Below the pieces are notes generated by a model. It searched no databases, had not been told where the DNA came from, and saw only the letters and a list, made by a program, of their open reading frames with translations. Positions 16,390 to 23,720 of a stretch of 64,000 nucleotides of DNA are shown one piece after another (position 1 is the first letter of the stretch; every line of letters begins with the position of its first letter). This DNA is from Clostridia bacterium (lineage in GTDB: Bacteria > Bacillota > Clostridia > Oscillospirales > Acutalibacteraceae). The stretch spans positions 124,001-188,000 of the forward strand of contig JAFQJH010000004.1 of the NCBI GenBank assembly GCA_017415025.1. Reading direction: 5' to 3'. A program made the position numbers and the translations under genes.

Positions 16390-18229
16390 CATTTTTTCTA
16401 AAATAATCATAAACTTTTTGCGCCGTTGAGCGATTTATTCCCTCAGCCTTGCAAAGTTCGTCAACGCTCGCTGTTTTTATCGCGGAAATTGTCTTAAAAT
16501 GCTTTAAAAGCGCCTTGCTCTTTTTCTCGCCGACACCCTCAATTTTCGTCAGTGTTGCGTTGAACATTGACTTTTTATGCTTCTGATGGTGGTAGGCAAC
16601 CGAATAGCGGTGAACCTCCTCCTGAATTGTGGAAATAAGCGTAAAAGCCTGACGCTTGGAGTTGATTGCAATCTCTCCGCCGTCAAACGCAACCGCGCGC
16701 GTGCGGTGCTTGTTATCCTTGACCATACCGTATACGGGGATATCAAAGCCGAATGCTCTGACAATAGGGAGGACGGCATTGACCTGTCCGATACCGCCGT
16801 CAAGCAGAATCAAGTCAGGAAGAATACCGAAGCCCTCCTCCGTGTCCTTTTCCTCAACGTAACGGTTAAGACGGCGCGAAATGACCTCTGCCATTGAAGC
16901 GTAGTCATCCTGACCCGAAAAGCCTTTAATAGAGAAACGACGGTAATTTTTCTTGTAAGGAAGTCCGTTCTTGAAAACGACCATACCTGCAACGTTGTCA
17001 CTGCCTGCAGTATGTGAGATATCGTAGGATTCAATAAAAACGGGCGGTTTCTGCAAATTCAGAAGTCTTGCCAGCTCATCGAGTGCGGCTGTCGCCTTTC
17101 CGTTTCTGCCCATTGAGAGTGCAAGCTTCTGCGAAGCGTTGTTACGGCACATCGTAACAAGCTCGAGCTGTCTTCCCCGTTGAGGAATATTGATTTCCAC
17201 CTTTTTGCCTGCAAGCTGTGAAAGCCAAGCGTTAAGAAGCTCTGCATCGCTGACCTCACCGTCAACCGTAACATACTTCGGCACGGTACGTCCCATTGAA
17301 TAAAAGCGTGTGATAAGCTCGTGTCTCGTTTCGGGAAGAGAGTCGATTTCATCGAAAATGAACCATTCGTTGTCCCTCAATCTGCCGTCAAAAAAACGCA
17401 GAACGGACAGGCAGAATTTATCCTCTGACTGTGCGATTGCAAAGACATCCTGCTCCTTGACGGACGAGCCTGCAACCTTTTGTTTTTCGTTGACTTTTTT
17501 GATTGAATTTATCCTGTCGCGAAGCTTTGCCGCCTTTTCAAATTCAAGATTTTCTGCCGCTTCTTCCATTTCGGCGGTCAGCTCGGCAACAATTTTCGAG
17601 CTGTCACCCTGCAGGAATTTTACTGCGGATTCAACCGCCTCGTTATATTCCTCACAAGTAACCTTACCCGCACACGGCGCAGAGCACTGCTTGATAAAAT
17701 AATTAAGGCACGGTCTGCCCTTGCCGATTTCACGCGGAAAGCTCTTGTTACAATGCGGAAGCATAAAAATTTTCAAAGCCTCATCAACGGAGGACGAAAC
17801 GCTGAACGAGCTTGTGTAAGGTCCGATATAGCGTGCTCCGTCGTTCAGCTTCTGCTTGACTGCGCTGATTTTCGGCCATTCGCCTTTTGTGATTCTGATA
17901 TAGGAATAGCCTTTATCATCCTTTAAAAGAATGTTGTATTTCGGGGAATACTGCTTAATGAGTGAGCATTCAAGCACAAGCGCCTCGAACTCGCTGTCGG
18001 TTAAGATATAGTCAAAATCGTTGACATTTTCGACCATTCTGCGCACCTTGACGGAATGGTTATTCTGCGAGCCGAAATATTGGCTGACACGGTTTTTTAG
18101 TGCCTTCGCCTTGCCGACGTAGATAATCTTGCCCTTATCGTTTTTCATAAGATAAACACCGGGCGTTTTCGGCAAAGCCATTGCTTTTTTTCTTAAATCT
18201 GCGAGCTCCGTAGCAATTCCCCCTTTCAT
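16364..18229 (-). CDS. uvrC: Excinuclease ABC subunit C (UvrC)
   Basis: About 621 residues. UvrC makes both incisions in nucleotide-excision repair after UvrAB marks the lesion. Order: GIY-YIG nuclease at the N-terminus (PGVYLMKNDKGKIIYVGKAK), a UVR helix pair (LEFEKAAKLRDRI, ~230), the RNase H-like nuclease (ESYDISHTAGSDNVAGMVVF), and two helix-hairpin-helix units (IEGVGEKKSKALLKHF). The start is uncertain: the ATG at 18229 directly follows a U-run and has no Shine-Dalgarno, and a TTG further upstream lies inside the terminator hairpin. The sequence AAAGGGGG just after this ATG could serve a non-ATG start. The C-terminus is normal. Confidence 0.95.
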   Translation of the reverse strand: MKGGIATELADLRKKAMALPKTPGVYLMKNDKGKIIYVGKAKALKNRVSQYFGSQNNHSVKVRRMVENVNDFDYILTDSEFEALVLECSLIKQYSPKYNILLKDDKGYSYIRITKGEWPKISAVKQKLNDGARYIGPYTSSFSVSSSVDEALKIFMLPHCNKSFPREIGKGRPCLNYFIKQCSAPCAGKVTCEEYNEAVESAVKFLQGDSSKIVAELTAEMEEAAENLEFEKAAKLRDRINSIKKVNEKQKVAGSSVKEQDVFAIAQSEDKFCLSVLRFFDGRLRDNEWFIFDEIDSLPETRHELITRFYSMGRTVPKYVTVDGEVSDAELLNAWLSQLAGKKVEINIPQRGRQLELVTMCRNNASQKLALSMGRNGKATAALDELARLLNLQKPPVFIESYDISHTAGSDNVAGMVVFKNGLPYKKNYRRFSIKGFSGQDDYASMAEVISRRLNRYVEEKDTEEGFGILPDLILLDGGIGQVNAVLPIVRAFGFDIPVYGMVKDNKHRTRAVAFDGGEIAINSKRQAFTLISTIQEEVHRYSVAYHHQKHKKSMFNATLTKIEGVGEKKSKALLKHFKTISAIKTASVDELCKAEGINRSTAQKVYDYFRKNVDNIPSKM

Positions 18230-18262
18230 AAAAAAGAAAAAGGTCGCCAACGCGTGGCAACC
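18230..18262 (-). terminator. Terminator of the Crh-like gene
   Basis: On the minus strand GGTTGCC (18262-18256) pairs with GGCGACC (18248-18242, one G-U), followed by TTTTTTCTTTTTT ending at the proposed uvrC ATG. Confidence 0.75.
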
Positions 18263-18287
18263 CTTCAAAAGTTAAATCGAAATAAAA

Positions 18288-18551
18288 TTATACAGCAAAG
18301 CCTGAATTAACAAGCTTAACAAGCTCCTCAACAGCCTGCTCCTCGTCGGGACCTGCAGCGATAACCTTGATTGTTGTACCGCCGTCAATACCGAGTGAAA
18401 GTACGCCGAGAAGACTCTTTGCATTAGCGCGGCGCTCCTCTTTCTCAATCCAGATAGATGACTTGAAGCAGTTAGCCTTCTGGATAAAGAATGTAGCAGG
18501 ACGAGCACTCAAACCAACCTGATTCTGTACTGTAACTTCTTTCTCAAACAT
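18288..18551 (-). CDS. HPr-family protein lacking the phosphorylatable His (Crh-like)
   Basis: 87 residues, the HPr length and fold. HPr carries phosphate from enzyme I to PTS sugar permeases on His15 and acts in carbon-catabolite control when Ser46 is phosphorylated by HPr kinase. Here the active-site block reads GLSARPAT, so position 15 is Ser (AGT codon), while the regulatory site KSLLGVLSLGI keeps Ser46. This matches the logic of Bacillus Crh, which has Gln at 15 and Ser at 46. The protein is therefore unlikely to carry phosphate to the PTS and more likely a regulator or CcpA cofactor. It has its own promoter (18607-18634) and terminator and stands alone between trmD and uvrC. Confidence 0.88.
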   Translation of the reverse strand: MFEKEVTVQNQVGLSARPATFFIQKANCFKSSIWIEKEERRANAKSLLGVLSLGIDGGTTIKVIAAGPDEEQAVEELVKLVNSGFAV

Positions 18552-18606
18552 AACTTATATCTCCCAATCAATTAAATTCAAAGTATCAGTTTACCACTTG
18601 TTAATT

Positions 18607-18634
18607 ATTATATCACAAAACTTTTCATCGTCAA
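18607..18634 (-). promoter_or_regulatory. Promoter of the Crh-like gene
   Basis: On the minus strand TTGACG (18629-18634), 16-bp spacer, TATAAT (18607-18612), about 56 bases before the ATG. Confidence 0.65.
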
Positions 18635-18755
18635 CAAATAAACTTCACTTTAAAAATAATTCGTATTGTAGTCCAAACTTGCACTTTTTTAATACCTTTT
18701 GTTTGTGCAGATTTACTATGGGGTATGCTACATTTTAATGCAGAATGACTATTAT

Positions 18756-19490
18756 TTACTCGCAGTTTTTAAGAGTTTCCAAAAATTGCTTGTCTTTTTT
18801 GTCTAATTCTGCCGACTCAAGCAGGTCGGGACGACGCTCATAAGTACGCTTTAACTGCTGCTCCCTGCGCCATTTGCAGATATTGGCGTGATGCCCCGAT
18901 AAAAGAACGTCGGGCACCTTTTTGCCGTGCCATTCGTAAGGTCTTGTATATTGGGGATATTCGAGCAGAGAGTTGTAATGACTCTCCTCCTCAAAGGCAA
19001 TATCCTCGGCAAGCACACCGGGAAGCATACGGGAAATGCTGTCCGCAAGCACAAGTGCAGGCAGTTCACCGCCGGTGAGCACATAATCACCGATTGAGAT
19101 TTCCTCATCAACGATTTCTTCAATAACGCGCTCGTCAACGCCCTCGTAATGACCGCAGAGAATTGCGATATTCTCAAGCTTTGAAAGCTCCTTGACTCGC
19201 TCCTGCGTAAGGGTTTTGCCCTGAGGCGACATATAGATAAGATGCGGGCGCTTGCCGATTTCCTCACTCAGCGCGCAGAAGCAATCGTAAATCGGGTCAA
19301 CCTGCATCAGCATACCGACACCGCCGCCGTAGGTTGCATCATCAACACGGCGATGCTTGTCCTTTGAATAATCCCTAATATTTGTGCAGTTGATTTCCAC
19401 AAGTCCGTTTTCTCGCGAACGGCCGATTATGCTTTCGCTAAGCACTCGCTCACACATTTCGGGAAAAAGTGTCAAAATATCAATTCTCAT
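18756..19490 (-). CDS. trmD: tRNA (guanine37-N1)-methyltransferase TrmD
   Basis: 244 residues. TrmD methylates G37 of tRNAs that read CNN codons, preventing frameshifts; it is a SPOUT enzyme binding SAM in a trefoil knot. Seen: RIDILTLFPEM at the start, YGGGVGMLMQ, CGHYEGVDERV, GDYVLTGGELPALV and the C-terminal RRPDLL. The ATG at 19490 is preferred (GAGAGG upstream); it overlaps rimM by 11 bases. It is the last gene of the ylxM-ffh-rpsP-khpA-rimM-trmD series. rplS, which usually comes next in this operon, is not present here. Confidence 0.97.
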   Translation of the reverse strand: MRIDILTLFPEMCERVLSESIIGRSRENGLVEINCTNIRDYSKDKHRRVDDATYGGGVGMLMQVDPIYDCFCALSEEIGKRPHLIYMSPQGKTLTQERVKELSKLENIAILCGHYEGVDERVIEEIVDEEISIGDYVLTGGELPALVLADSISRMLPGVLAEDIAFEEESHYNSLLEYPQYTRPYEWHGKKVPDVLLSGHHANICKWRREQQLKRTYERRPDLLESAELDKKDKQFLETLKNCE

Positions 19491-19998
19491 CGTCAAAAAT
19501 TCCTCTCAGGGGCTTGATTTCAACACGGTTTTCGGCAACGTCAACGCTGATAACGACATCAGGAATTGCAGGAATAAGGTATTCTTTGCCATCCTTCGTG
19601 ATATGCCAGACGTCATTCGCGCCCGTTTCGCTGACATCGGACAGCGTGCCGTAGCAAATGCTGTCATCCTCGGCATCAAAAACATCACAGCCGATAAGCT
19701 CGGAAATAAAATATGAATCCTTTGCAATCTTTGCATCAGCACGCTTTATAAAAAGCACACGGTTGCGCATTGCGGAAGCGGACTCAACGGTGTCGATACC
19801 CTCGAGCTTGAGAATTACAACATTTCCGTGAGGTCTTGCAGAAATCACCTTTACGCTCTTTTCCCCACGGTTATCATAGTACAAAGTCTTAAATTGTTTC
19901 ATAAATTCGGGACCGTCCGCCCACGGATTGACGCGCATTTCTCCGCGAACACCGTGAGTGCCGACAATCTGACCGACCTCGAGATATTCTTTAATCAT
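19480..19998 (-). CDS. rimM: Ribosome maturation factor RimM
   Basis: 172 residues, normal length. RimM binds S19 and assists folding of the 30S head. The N-terminal RimM beta-barrel begins EYLEVGQIVGTHGVRGEMRV and the C-terminal PRC-barrel includes ELIGCDVF, then IPAIPDVVISVDV with the EIKPLRGI ending. The gene overlaps trmD by 11 bases and follows khpA after a GC-rich hairpin (20020-20044). AGGTG lies six bases before the ATG. Confidence 0.95.
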   Translation of the reverse strand: MIKEYLEVGQIVGTHGVRGEMRVNPWADGPEFMKQFKTLYYDNRGEKSVKVISARPHGNVVILKLEGIDTVESASAMRNRVLFIKRADAKIAKDSYFISELIGCDVFDAEDDSICYGTLSDVSETGANDVWHITKDGKEYLIPAIPDVVISVDVAENRVEIKPLRGIFDDEN

Positions 19999-20019
19999 AA
20001 AAACACCTGAAAAGCTTTA

Positions 20020-20044
20020 CCGGAGTTCCCAGCGGAAACCCCGG
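20020..20044 (-). other. Strong hairpin between khpA and rimM
   Basis: CCGGAGTTCCC (20020-20030) and GGAAACCCCGG (20034-20044) pair over 11 bases with two wobbles and a 3-base loop. No U-run follows on the minus strand, so it is not a standard terminator; it could be an mRNA processing or stability element that separates the rpsP-khpA and rimM-trmD parts of the transcript. Confidence 0.6.
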
Positions 20045-20051
20045 CAATTAA

Positions 20052-20285
20052 TTAGTCAATTTCAACAGAAATCTTCTGCTCACTGCGGTTAGCGGCGGAA
20101 CGCATAACAATACGGATTGCCTTTGCAATTCTGCCCTGCTTACCGATGACGCGACCCATATCGTCGGGAGCAACGTGAAGATGATAAACGATTACGCCAT
20201 CCTCATCGGGCTCGTCAACAACAACGGAAACTGCGTCGGGATCGTTTACAAGACCCTGAGCGATCTGTGTCAATAACTCTTTCAT
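20052..20285 (-). CDS. khpA: KH-domain RNA-binding protein KhpA
   Basis: 77 residues with a single KH domain: VVVDEPDEDGVIVYHLHVAP then the RNA-binding GxxG loop in GRVIGKQGRIAKAIR. KhpA (YlqC family) binds RNA, often with KhpB/Jag, and affects cell-size control in streptococci. Its position between rpsP and rimM is the normal Firmicutes order. It lies 25 bases after rpsP on the same transcript. Confidence 0.93.
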   Translation of the reverse strand: MKELLTQIAQGLVNDPDAVSVVVDEPDEDGVIVYHLHVAPDDMGRVIGKQGRIAKAIRIVMRSAANRSEQKISVEID

Positions 20286-20310
20286 CGTTTTTTAACTCTC
20301 CTTCGAGCAA

Positions 20311-20553
20311 TTATTTGATGATGCCGTTTTTCTTGAAGAGATCCTTAACTGTGTCTGTGGGCTGAGCGCCGTTTGCAAGCCACTTTGCAGCCTTTTCAGC
20401 ATCAATTTTAACCTCTGCGGGCTCTGTCATCGGGTTGTAAGTACCGATTTCTTCGATGAATCTGCCGTCACGGGGATACTTTGAATCTGCTACAACTACA
20501 CGATAGAAAGGAGCTCTCTTTGCACCCATACGACGAAGTCTGATTTTAACCAT
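20311..20553 (-). CDS. rpsP: 30S ribosomal protein S16
   Basis: 80 residues from [20 protein letters not shown], the invariant S16 N-terminus, with [13 protein letters not shown] following. S16 binds 16S rRNA in the body of the 30S subunit. An in-frame ATG five codons earlier lacks a good site, while GGAGG lies just upstream of 20553. It is the third gene in the SRP operon. Confidence 0.97.
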   Translation of the reverse strand: MVKIRLRRMGAKRAPFYRVVVADSKYPRDGRFIEEIGTYNPMTEPAEVKIDAEKAAKWLANGAQPTDTVKDLFKKNGIIK

Positions 20554-20629
20554 GATAAATTCCTCCAAAATAAAAATAAATTAAATTTTATATATCAATC
20601 ACGCAAAGTGAATTGTGCGTGTTGAAAGC

Positions 20630-21976
20630 TTAAATGTTAAAGCCCTTCAATGCTGAAAGGTCGGGTCTGCCGCGTCTGCGCTTTTTACCCTTGCCGTTGA
20701 ACTGCTTGAACATCTTCTGCATCTGCTTATGCTGTGAGAGAAGTCTGTTGACAGCCTCAACATCCTGACCGCAACCCTGTGCGATACGGCGTTTTCTTGA
20801 CGGATTGAGAATCTCCGGCTTTTCACGCTCCTGCGGGGTCATTGACTGGATGATTGCCTTGATTTTATCGAACTGGCGCTCATCTATATCAACGTCCTTA
20901 ATCTGCTTTTCCATACCGGGAATCATTGAAAGCATATCCTTGATTGAGCCCATTTTGCGAACCTGGTCAAGCTGATCCATAAGGTCGTTGAGGTCAAATT
21001 TATTCTGACGGAGCTTCTTTTCAAGCTCTATCGCCTTTTTCTCGTCAAGTGCGATTTCCGCCTTTTCGATAAGAGAAAGCATATCGCCCATTCCGAGAAT
21101 TCTCGATGCCATACGGTCGGGGTGGAAAACATCAAGATCGGTAAGCTTTTCGCCGATACCGACAAACTTAATCGGCTTTCCTGTTACAGCTCTTGTTGAA
21201 AGAGCCGCACCGCCTCTTGTATCACCGTCGAGCTTTGTAAGCACGATACCGTCGATACCGAGAGCATCATTGAAGGATGTTGCTACGTTTACCGCGTCCT
21301 GACCTGTCATTGAGTCAACAACAAGAAGGATTTCGTGAGGCTTGACCTCAGCCTTGACGTTTTTAAGCTCGGTCATAAGCTCCTCGTCAATATGAAGACG
21401 ACCTGCCGTATCAAGGAAAACGTAGTCATAACCCTGGTCTTTTGCGAGCTTGATTGCCTCACGTGCGATTTCAACAGGATTTATCTGTCCCATTTCAAAA
21501 ACGGGAACTCCGATGCTTTCACCGACAACCTGCAACTGTTTGATAGCAGCAGGACGGTAAATATCGCAGGCTACAAGCAAAGGTCTGTGACCCTCGTTCT
21601 TGAGTCTTAATGCGATTTTTGCACTGTGAGTTGTTTTACCTGAACCCTGAAGACCGCACATCATAACGACTGTCGGCGGATGATTTGCAATCGCAAGACG
21701 GGATTTTGTTCCGCCCATAAGCTCGGTAAGCTCTTCTTTAACTATTTTAATAACCATCTGTGCAGGTGTAAGACTTTCCATAACCTGCTCACCGACGGCT
21801 CTCTGACTGACCTTTTCGGTAAAGTCCTTGGCTACCTTGTAGTTAACGTCAGCCTCGAGCAACGCAAGACGAACCTCTCGCATAGCACTCTTAACATCGG
21901 CTTCTGTCAAGGCACCCTTGCTTCTTAACCTTTGAAAGGCGGCTTCGAGTCTGTCTGAAAGGCCCTCAAATGCCAT
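20630..21976 (-). CDS. ffh: Signal recognition particle GTPase Ffh
   Basis: 448 residues. Ffh binds the 4.5S/6S SRP RNA and emerging signal sequences and docks at FtsY. Visible: N domain (1-85), G domain with P-loop GLQGSGKTTHSAK (~108), DTAGRLHIDEE, TKLDGDTRGGAAL, then the Met-rich M domain from ~300 with RKRRIAQGCGQDVEAVNRLL-type RNA-binding helix and a basic tail (GKGKKRRRGRP). Cotranscribed with ylxM 17 bases upstream. The operon leader (22377-22421) may control both. Confidence 0.98.
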   Translation of the reverse strand: MAFEGLSDRLEAAFQRLRSKGALTEADVKSAMREVRLALLEADVNYKVAKDFTEKVSQRAVGEQVMESLTPAQMVIKIVKEELTELMGGTKSRLAIANHPPTVVMMCGLQGSGKTTHSAKIALRLKNEGHRPLLVACDIYRPAAIKQLQVVGESIGVPVFEMGQINPVEIAREAIKLAKDQGYDYVFLDTAGRLHIDEELMTELKNVKAEVKPHEILLVVDSMTGQDAVNVATSFNDALGIDGIVLTKLDGDTRGGAALSTRAVTGKPIKFVGIGEKLTDLDVFHPDRMASRILGMGDMLSLIEKAEIALDEKKAIELEKKLRQNKFDLNDLMDQLDQVRKMGSIKDMLSMIPGMEKQIKDVDIDERQFDKIKAIIQSMTPQEREKPEILNPSRKRRIAQGCGQDVEAVNRLLSQHKQMQKMFKQFNGKGKKRRRGRPDLSALKGFNI

Positions 21977-21993
21977 AAGTAGGTACCACCTTT

Positions 21994-22368
21994 TTAACTG
22001 TAATTCTCTGCTAACAGAGTCTGGGCAATGGCTTTGATCTTCGCCGTGCCGTCATTAATCTCCATTGAGAGAGCGCTTTTTCGGTTGTGTATCGCAATTT
22101 CCTCTGCGTGTTCGATGATTTCGCTCAAACCGATTTTCATATTCTCGAATCGGGCAACAAGTCCGAGACGCTCCTCCATAGCGATAAGCTGGGTTTCAGC
22201 CCTCTTGATAGCATCGCGAACACCCTGACGGGTGATGCCCTCATCGGCGGCAATTTCCGAAAGGGAAAGGTCATCGTTGTAGTAGTAGCTGATAAAACTG
22301 CGTTGCTTGTCCGTAAGCATATCGCCGTAAAAATCAAGCAAGAGAGTTATATCAAGATTCTTACTCAC
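21994..22368 (-). CDS. ylxM: YlxM-family SRP-associated DNA-binding-like protein
   Basis: 124 residues from the GTG at 22368, chosen because AAAGGAG is eight bases upstream; longer in-frame starts lie inside the leader hairpin. The core is the sigma-70 region 4-like helix-turn-helix: LLLDFYGDMLTDKQRSFISY, then DLSLSEIAADEGITRQGVRD and a helical tail. YlxM is found next to ffh across Firmicutes and stimulates SRP function in streptococci. It is the first gene of the operon here. Confidence 0.92.
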   Translation of the reverse strand: MSKNLDITLLLDFYGDMLTDKQRSFISYYYNDDLSLSEIAADEGITRQGVRDAIKRAETQLIAMEERLGLVARFENMKIGLSEIIEHAEEIAIHNRKSALSMEINDGTAKIKAIAQTLLAENYS

Positions 22369-22376
22369 AACCAAAG

Positions 22377-22421
22377 CTCCTTTACAAAAAATTGCCTGTA
22401 AAGTTTTTTTCTTTACAGGCA
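22377..22421 (-). promoter_or_regulatory. 5' leader hairpin of ylxM-ffh with possible Shine-Dalgarno switching
   Basis: The transcript should begin around 22418-22421. The first bases TGCCTGTAAAG (22421-22411) pair perfectly with CTTTACAGGCA (22403-22393), then ATTTTTTG follows, the form of a terminator. The next bases, TGTAAAGGAG (22386-22377), include the Shine-Dalgarno and repeat the 5' arm, so the 3' arm (CTTTACA) could pair with either. This gives two exclusive structures. Confidence 0.65.
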
Positions 22422-22424
22422 CAG

Positions 22425-22453
22425 ATTATACATTATAGAGAGGCTCTTGTCAA
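22425..22453 (-). promoter_or_regulatory. Promoter of the SRP operon
   Basis: On the minus strand a perfect TTGACA (22448-22453), 17-bp spacer and perfect TATAAT (22425-22430), just upstream of the leader hairpin. Confidence 0.85.
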
Positions 22454-22481
22454 GCCTTTTTTGAATATATTTTAAGGTTAT

Positions 22482-22588
22482 TTTTCCACATCTTTTTGTG
22501 GAAACCGCCGTTGAAAAAGGAAATATTATCCATATATTGTAGCATATCCCATTTTTCGACGCTGTATGTGCGCAAGGGGTGTGGAAAA
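22482..22588. other. Intergenic region with three DnaA-box-like 9-mers
   Basis: TTTTCCACA at 22482-22490, TGTGGAAAC at 22497-22505 and TGTGGAAAA at 22580-22588. Each differs from TTATCCACA or its complement at one or two positions. The first two form an 8-bp inverted repeat (TTTCCACA-6-TGTGGAAA). No gene is seen here; the region lies between glycerate kinase and the SRP promoter. Confidence 0.35.
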
Positions 22589-22603
22589 CTATGTTGAAAG
22601 TGT

Positions 22604-23716
22604 TTAAAATTTATTTTTAAGATAATCCTCAGCCATTTCTTTTGCAGTTGCTCTCAGGTCATCAAAGCACTCTTTTTTGAGCGTTTCAAAGTCTTTTCCG
22701 ACCTTATCGGTGACGTAAACCCTGCGGATTGGCGAATTTTCGGGCAAATCAAGCTTACTTCTGCCTGCAACTGCGATGACAGGAGTTCCGCCTGCCAGCT
22801 CGGCTACACTTGACGGCGCTTTGCCGAGAAGTGACTGCTCATCGAAGCAGCCCTCACCCGTTATGATAAGGTCAGCATCAGCCGCAATAGTGTCAAGTCC
22901 CATAATGCGGAGCAATGTCGGTGCTCCCTTAACAAGTCTTGCGCCGAAGAAGCTGACAAGACCGAAGCCGAGCCCGCCTGCTGCGCCTGCGCCCTCAAGC
23001 AGAGCATTGTCCCTGCCGATTGCATCCATTGTAACCCTTGCTAGATTACGCAGTCCGTCATCAAGGATTTTTACCGTTTCAGCATCCGCGCCCTTCTGCG
23101 GAGCAAAAACGTAAGTCGCGCCCGTTTCGCCGTAAAGCGGACTTGTAACGTCACAAAGGACCTGTATATCCGTTTCTTTAATTCGGCTGTCGAGTGCCGA
23201 AAGGTCGATTTTTCGTATTTCCGCAAGTCCCGCCCCGTTGAGAGAAACCGATTTTCCTTCGCAGTCAAGAAAGCGCGCACCGAGTGCCGACGCACAGCCG
23301 ATGCCGCCGTCATTGGTCGCACTTCCGCCGATTCCGAGGAGGATTTTTCTGCATCCTCGGTCGAGCGCGGATTTAATCAGCTCGCCCGTGCCGTAGGTCG
23401 AGGCAAGCAAGGGATTTTTATTATCTCCGACAAGAGGCAGACCGCTCGCCGCCGCCATTTCGATAACAGCGGTGCCGTCTGGCAGAATGCCGTAAAAGGA
23501 ATCAATCTCCTTGCCGTAGGGATTTTTCGCGTTCACGCTGACACGCTCACCGCCGAGAGACAAAAGTGCATCAACAGTACCCTCACCTCCGTCGGCAATA
23601 GGCATACAGCGAATGTCGAGAGCCGCATCCGCTTTTAAAAATTCTTCCTTTATTATTCTGCAAACCTCGGTTGCAGTCATTGTTCCCTTAAAGGAATCGG
23701 GTGCAATTATAATCAT
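22604..23716 (-). CDS. Glycerate kinase (GarK/GlxK family)
   Basis: 370 residues. The enzyme phosphorylates D-glycerate, mostly to 2-phosphoglycerate in this family. Signatures: IAPDSFKGTMTATEVC at the N-terminus, PIADGGEGTVDALL, KNPYGKEIDSFYG, IGGSATNDGGIG (~130) and the LITGEGCFDEQSLLGKAP block near 285. It begins 4 bases after the threonine aldolase stop, with AGGATG overlapping that gene's end, so the two form an operon. Together they may channel serine/threonine or glycine-derived carbon, but no hydroxypyruvate reductase is nearby. Confidence 0.92.
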   Translation of the reverse strand: MIIIAPDSFKGTMTATEVCRIIKEEFLKADAALDIRCMPIADGGEGTVDALLSLGGERVSVNAKNPYGKEIDSFYGILPDGTAVIEMAAASGLPLVGDNKNPLLASTYGTGELIKSALDRGCRKILLGIGGSATNDGGIGCASALGARFLDCEGKSVSLNGAGLAEIRKIDLSALDSRIKETDIQVLCDVTSPLYGETGATYVFAPQKGADAETVKILDDGLRNLARVTMDAIGRDNALLEGAGAAGGLGFGLVSFFGARLVKGAPTLLRIMGLDTIAADADLIITGEGCFDEQSLLGKAPSSVAELAGGTPVIAVAGRSKLDLPENSPIRRVYVTDKVGKDFETLKKECFDDLRATAKEMAEDYLKNKF

Positions 23717-23720
23717 AAAA

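Noticed and set aside
18230-18268. TTG at 18268 as the start of uvrC
   Set aside because: It lies in the terminator hairpin of the previous gene and adds residues not found in UvrC.
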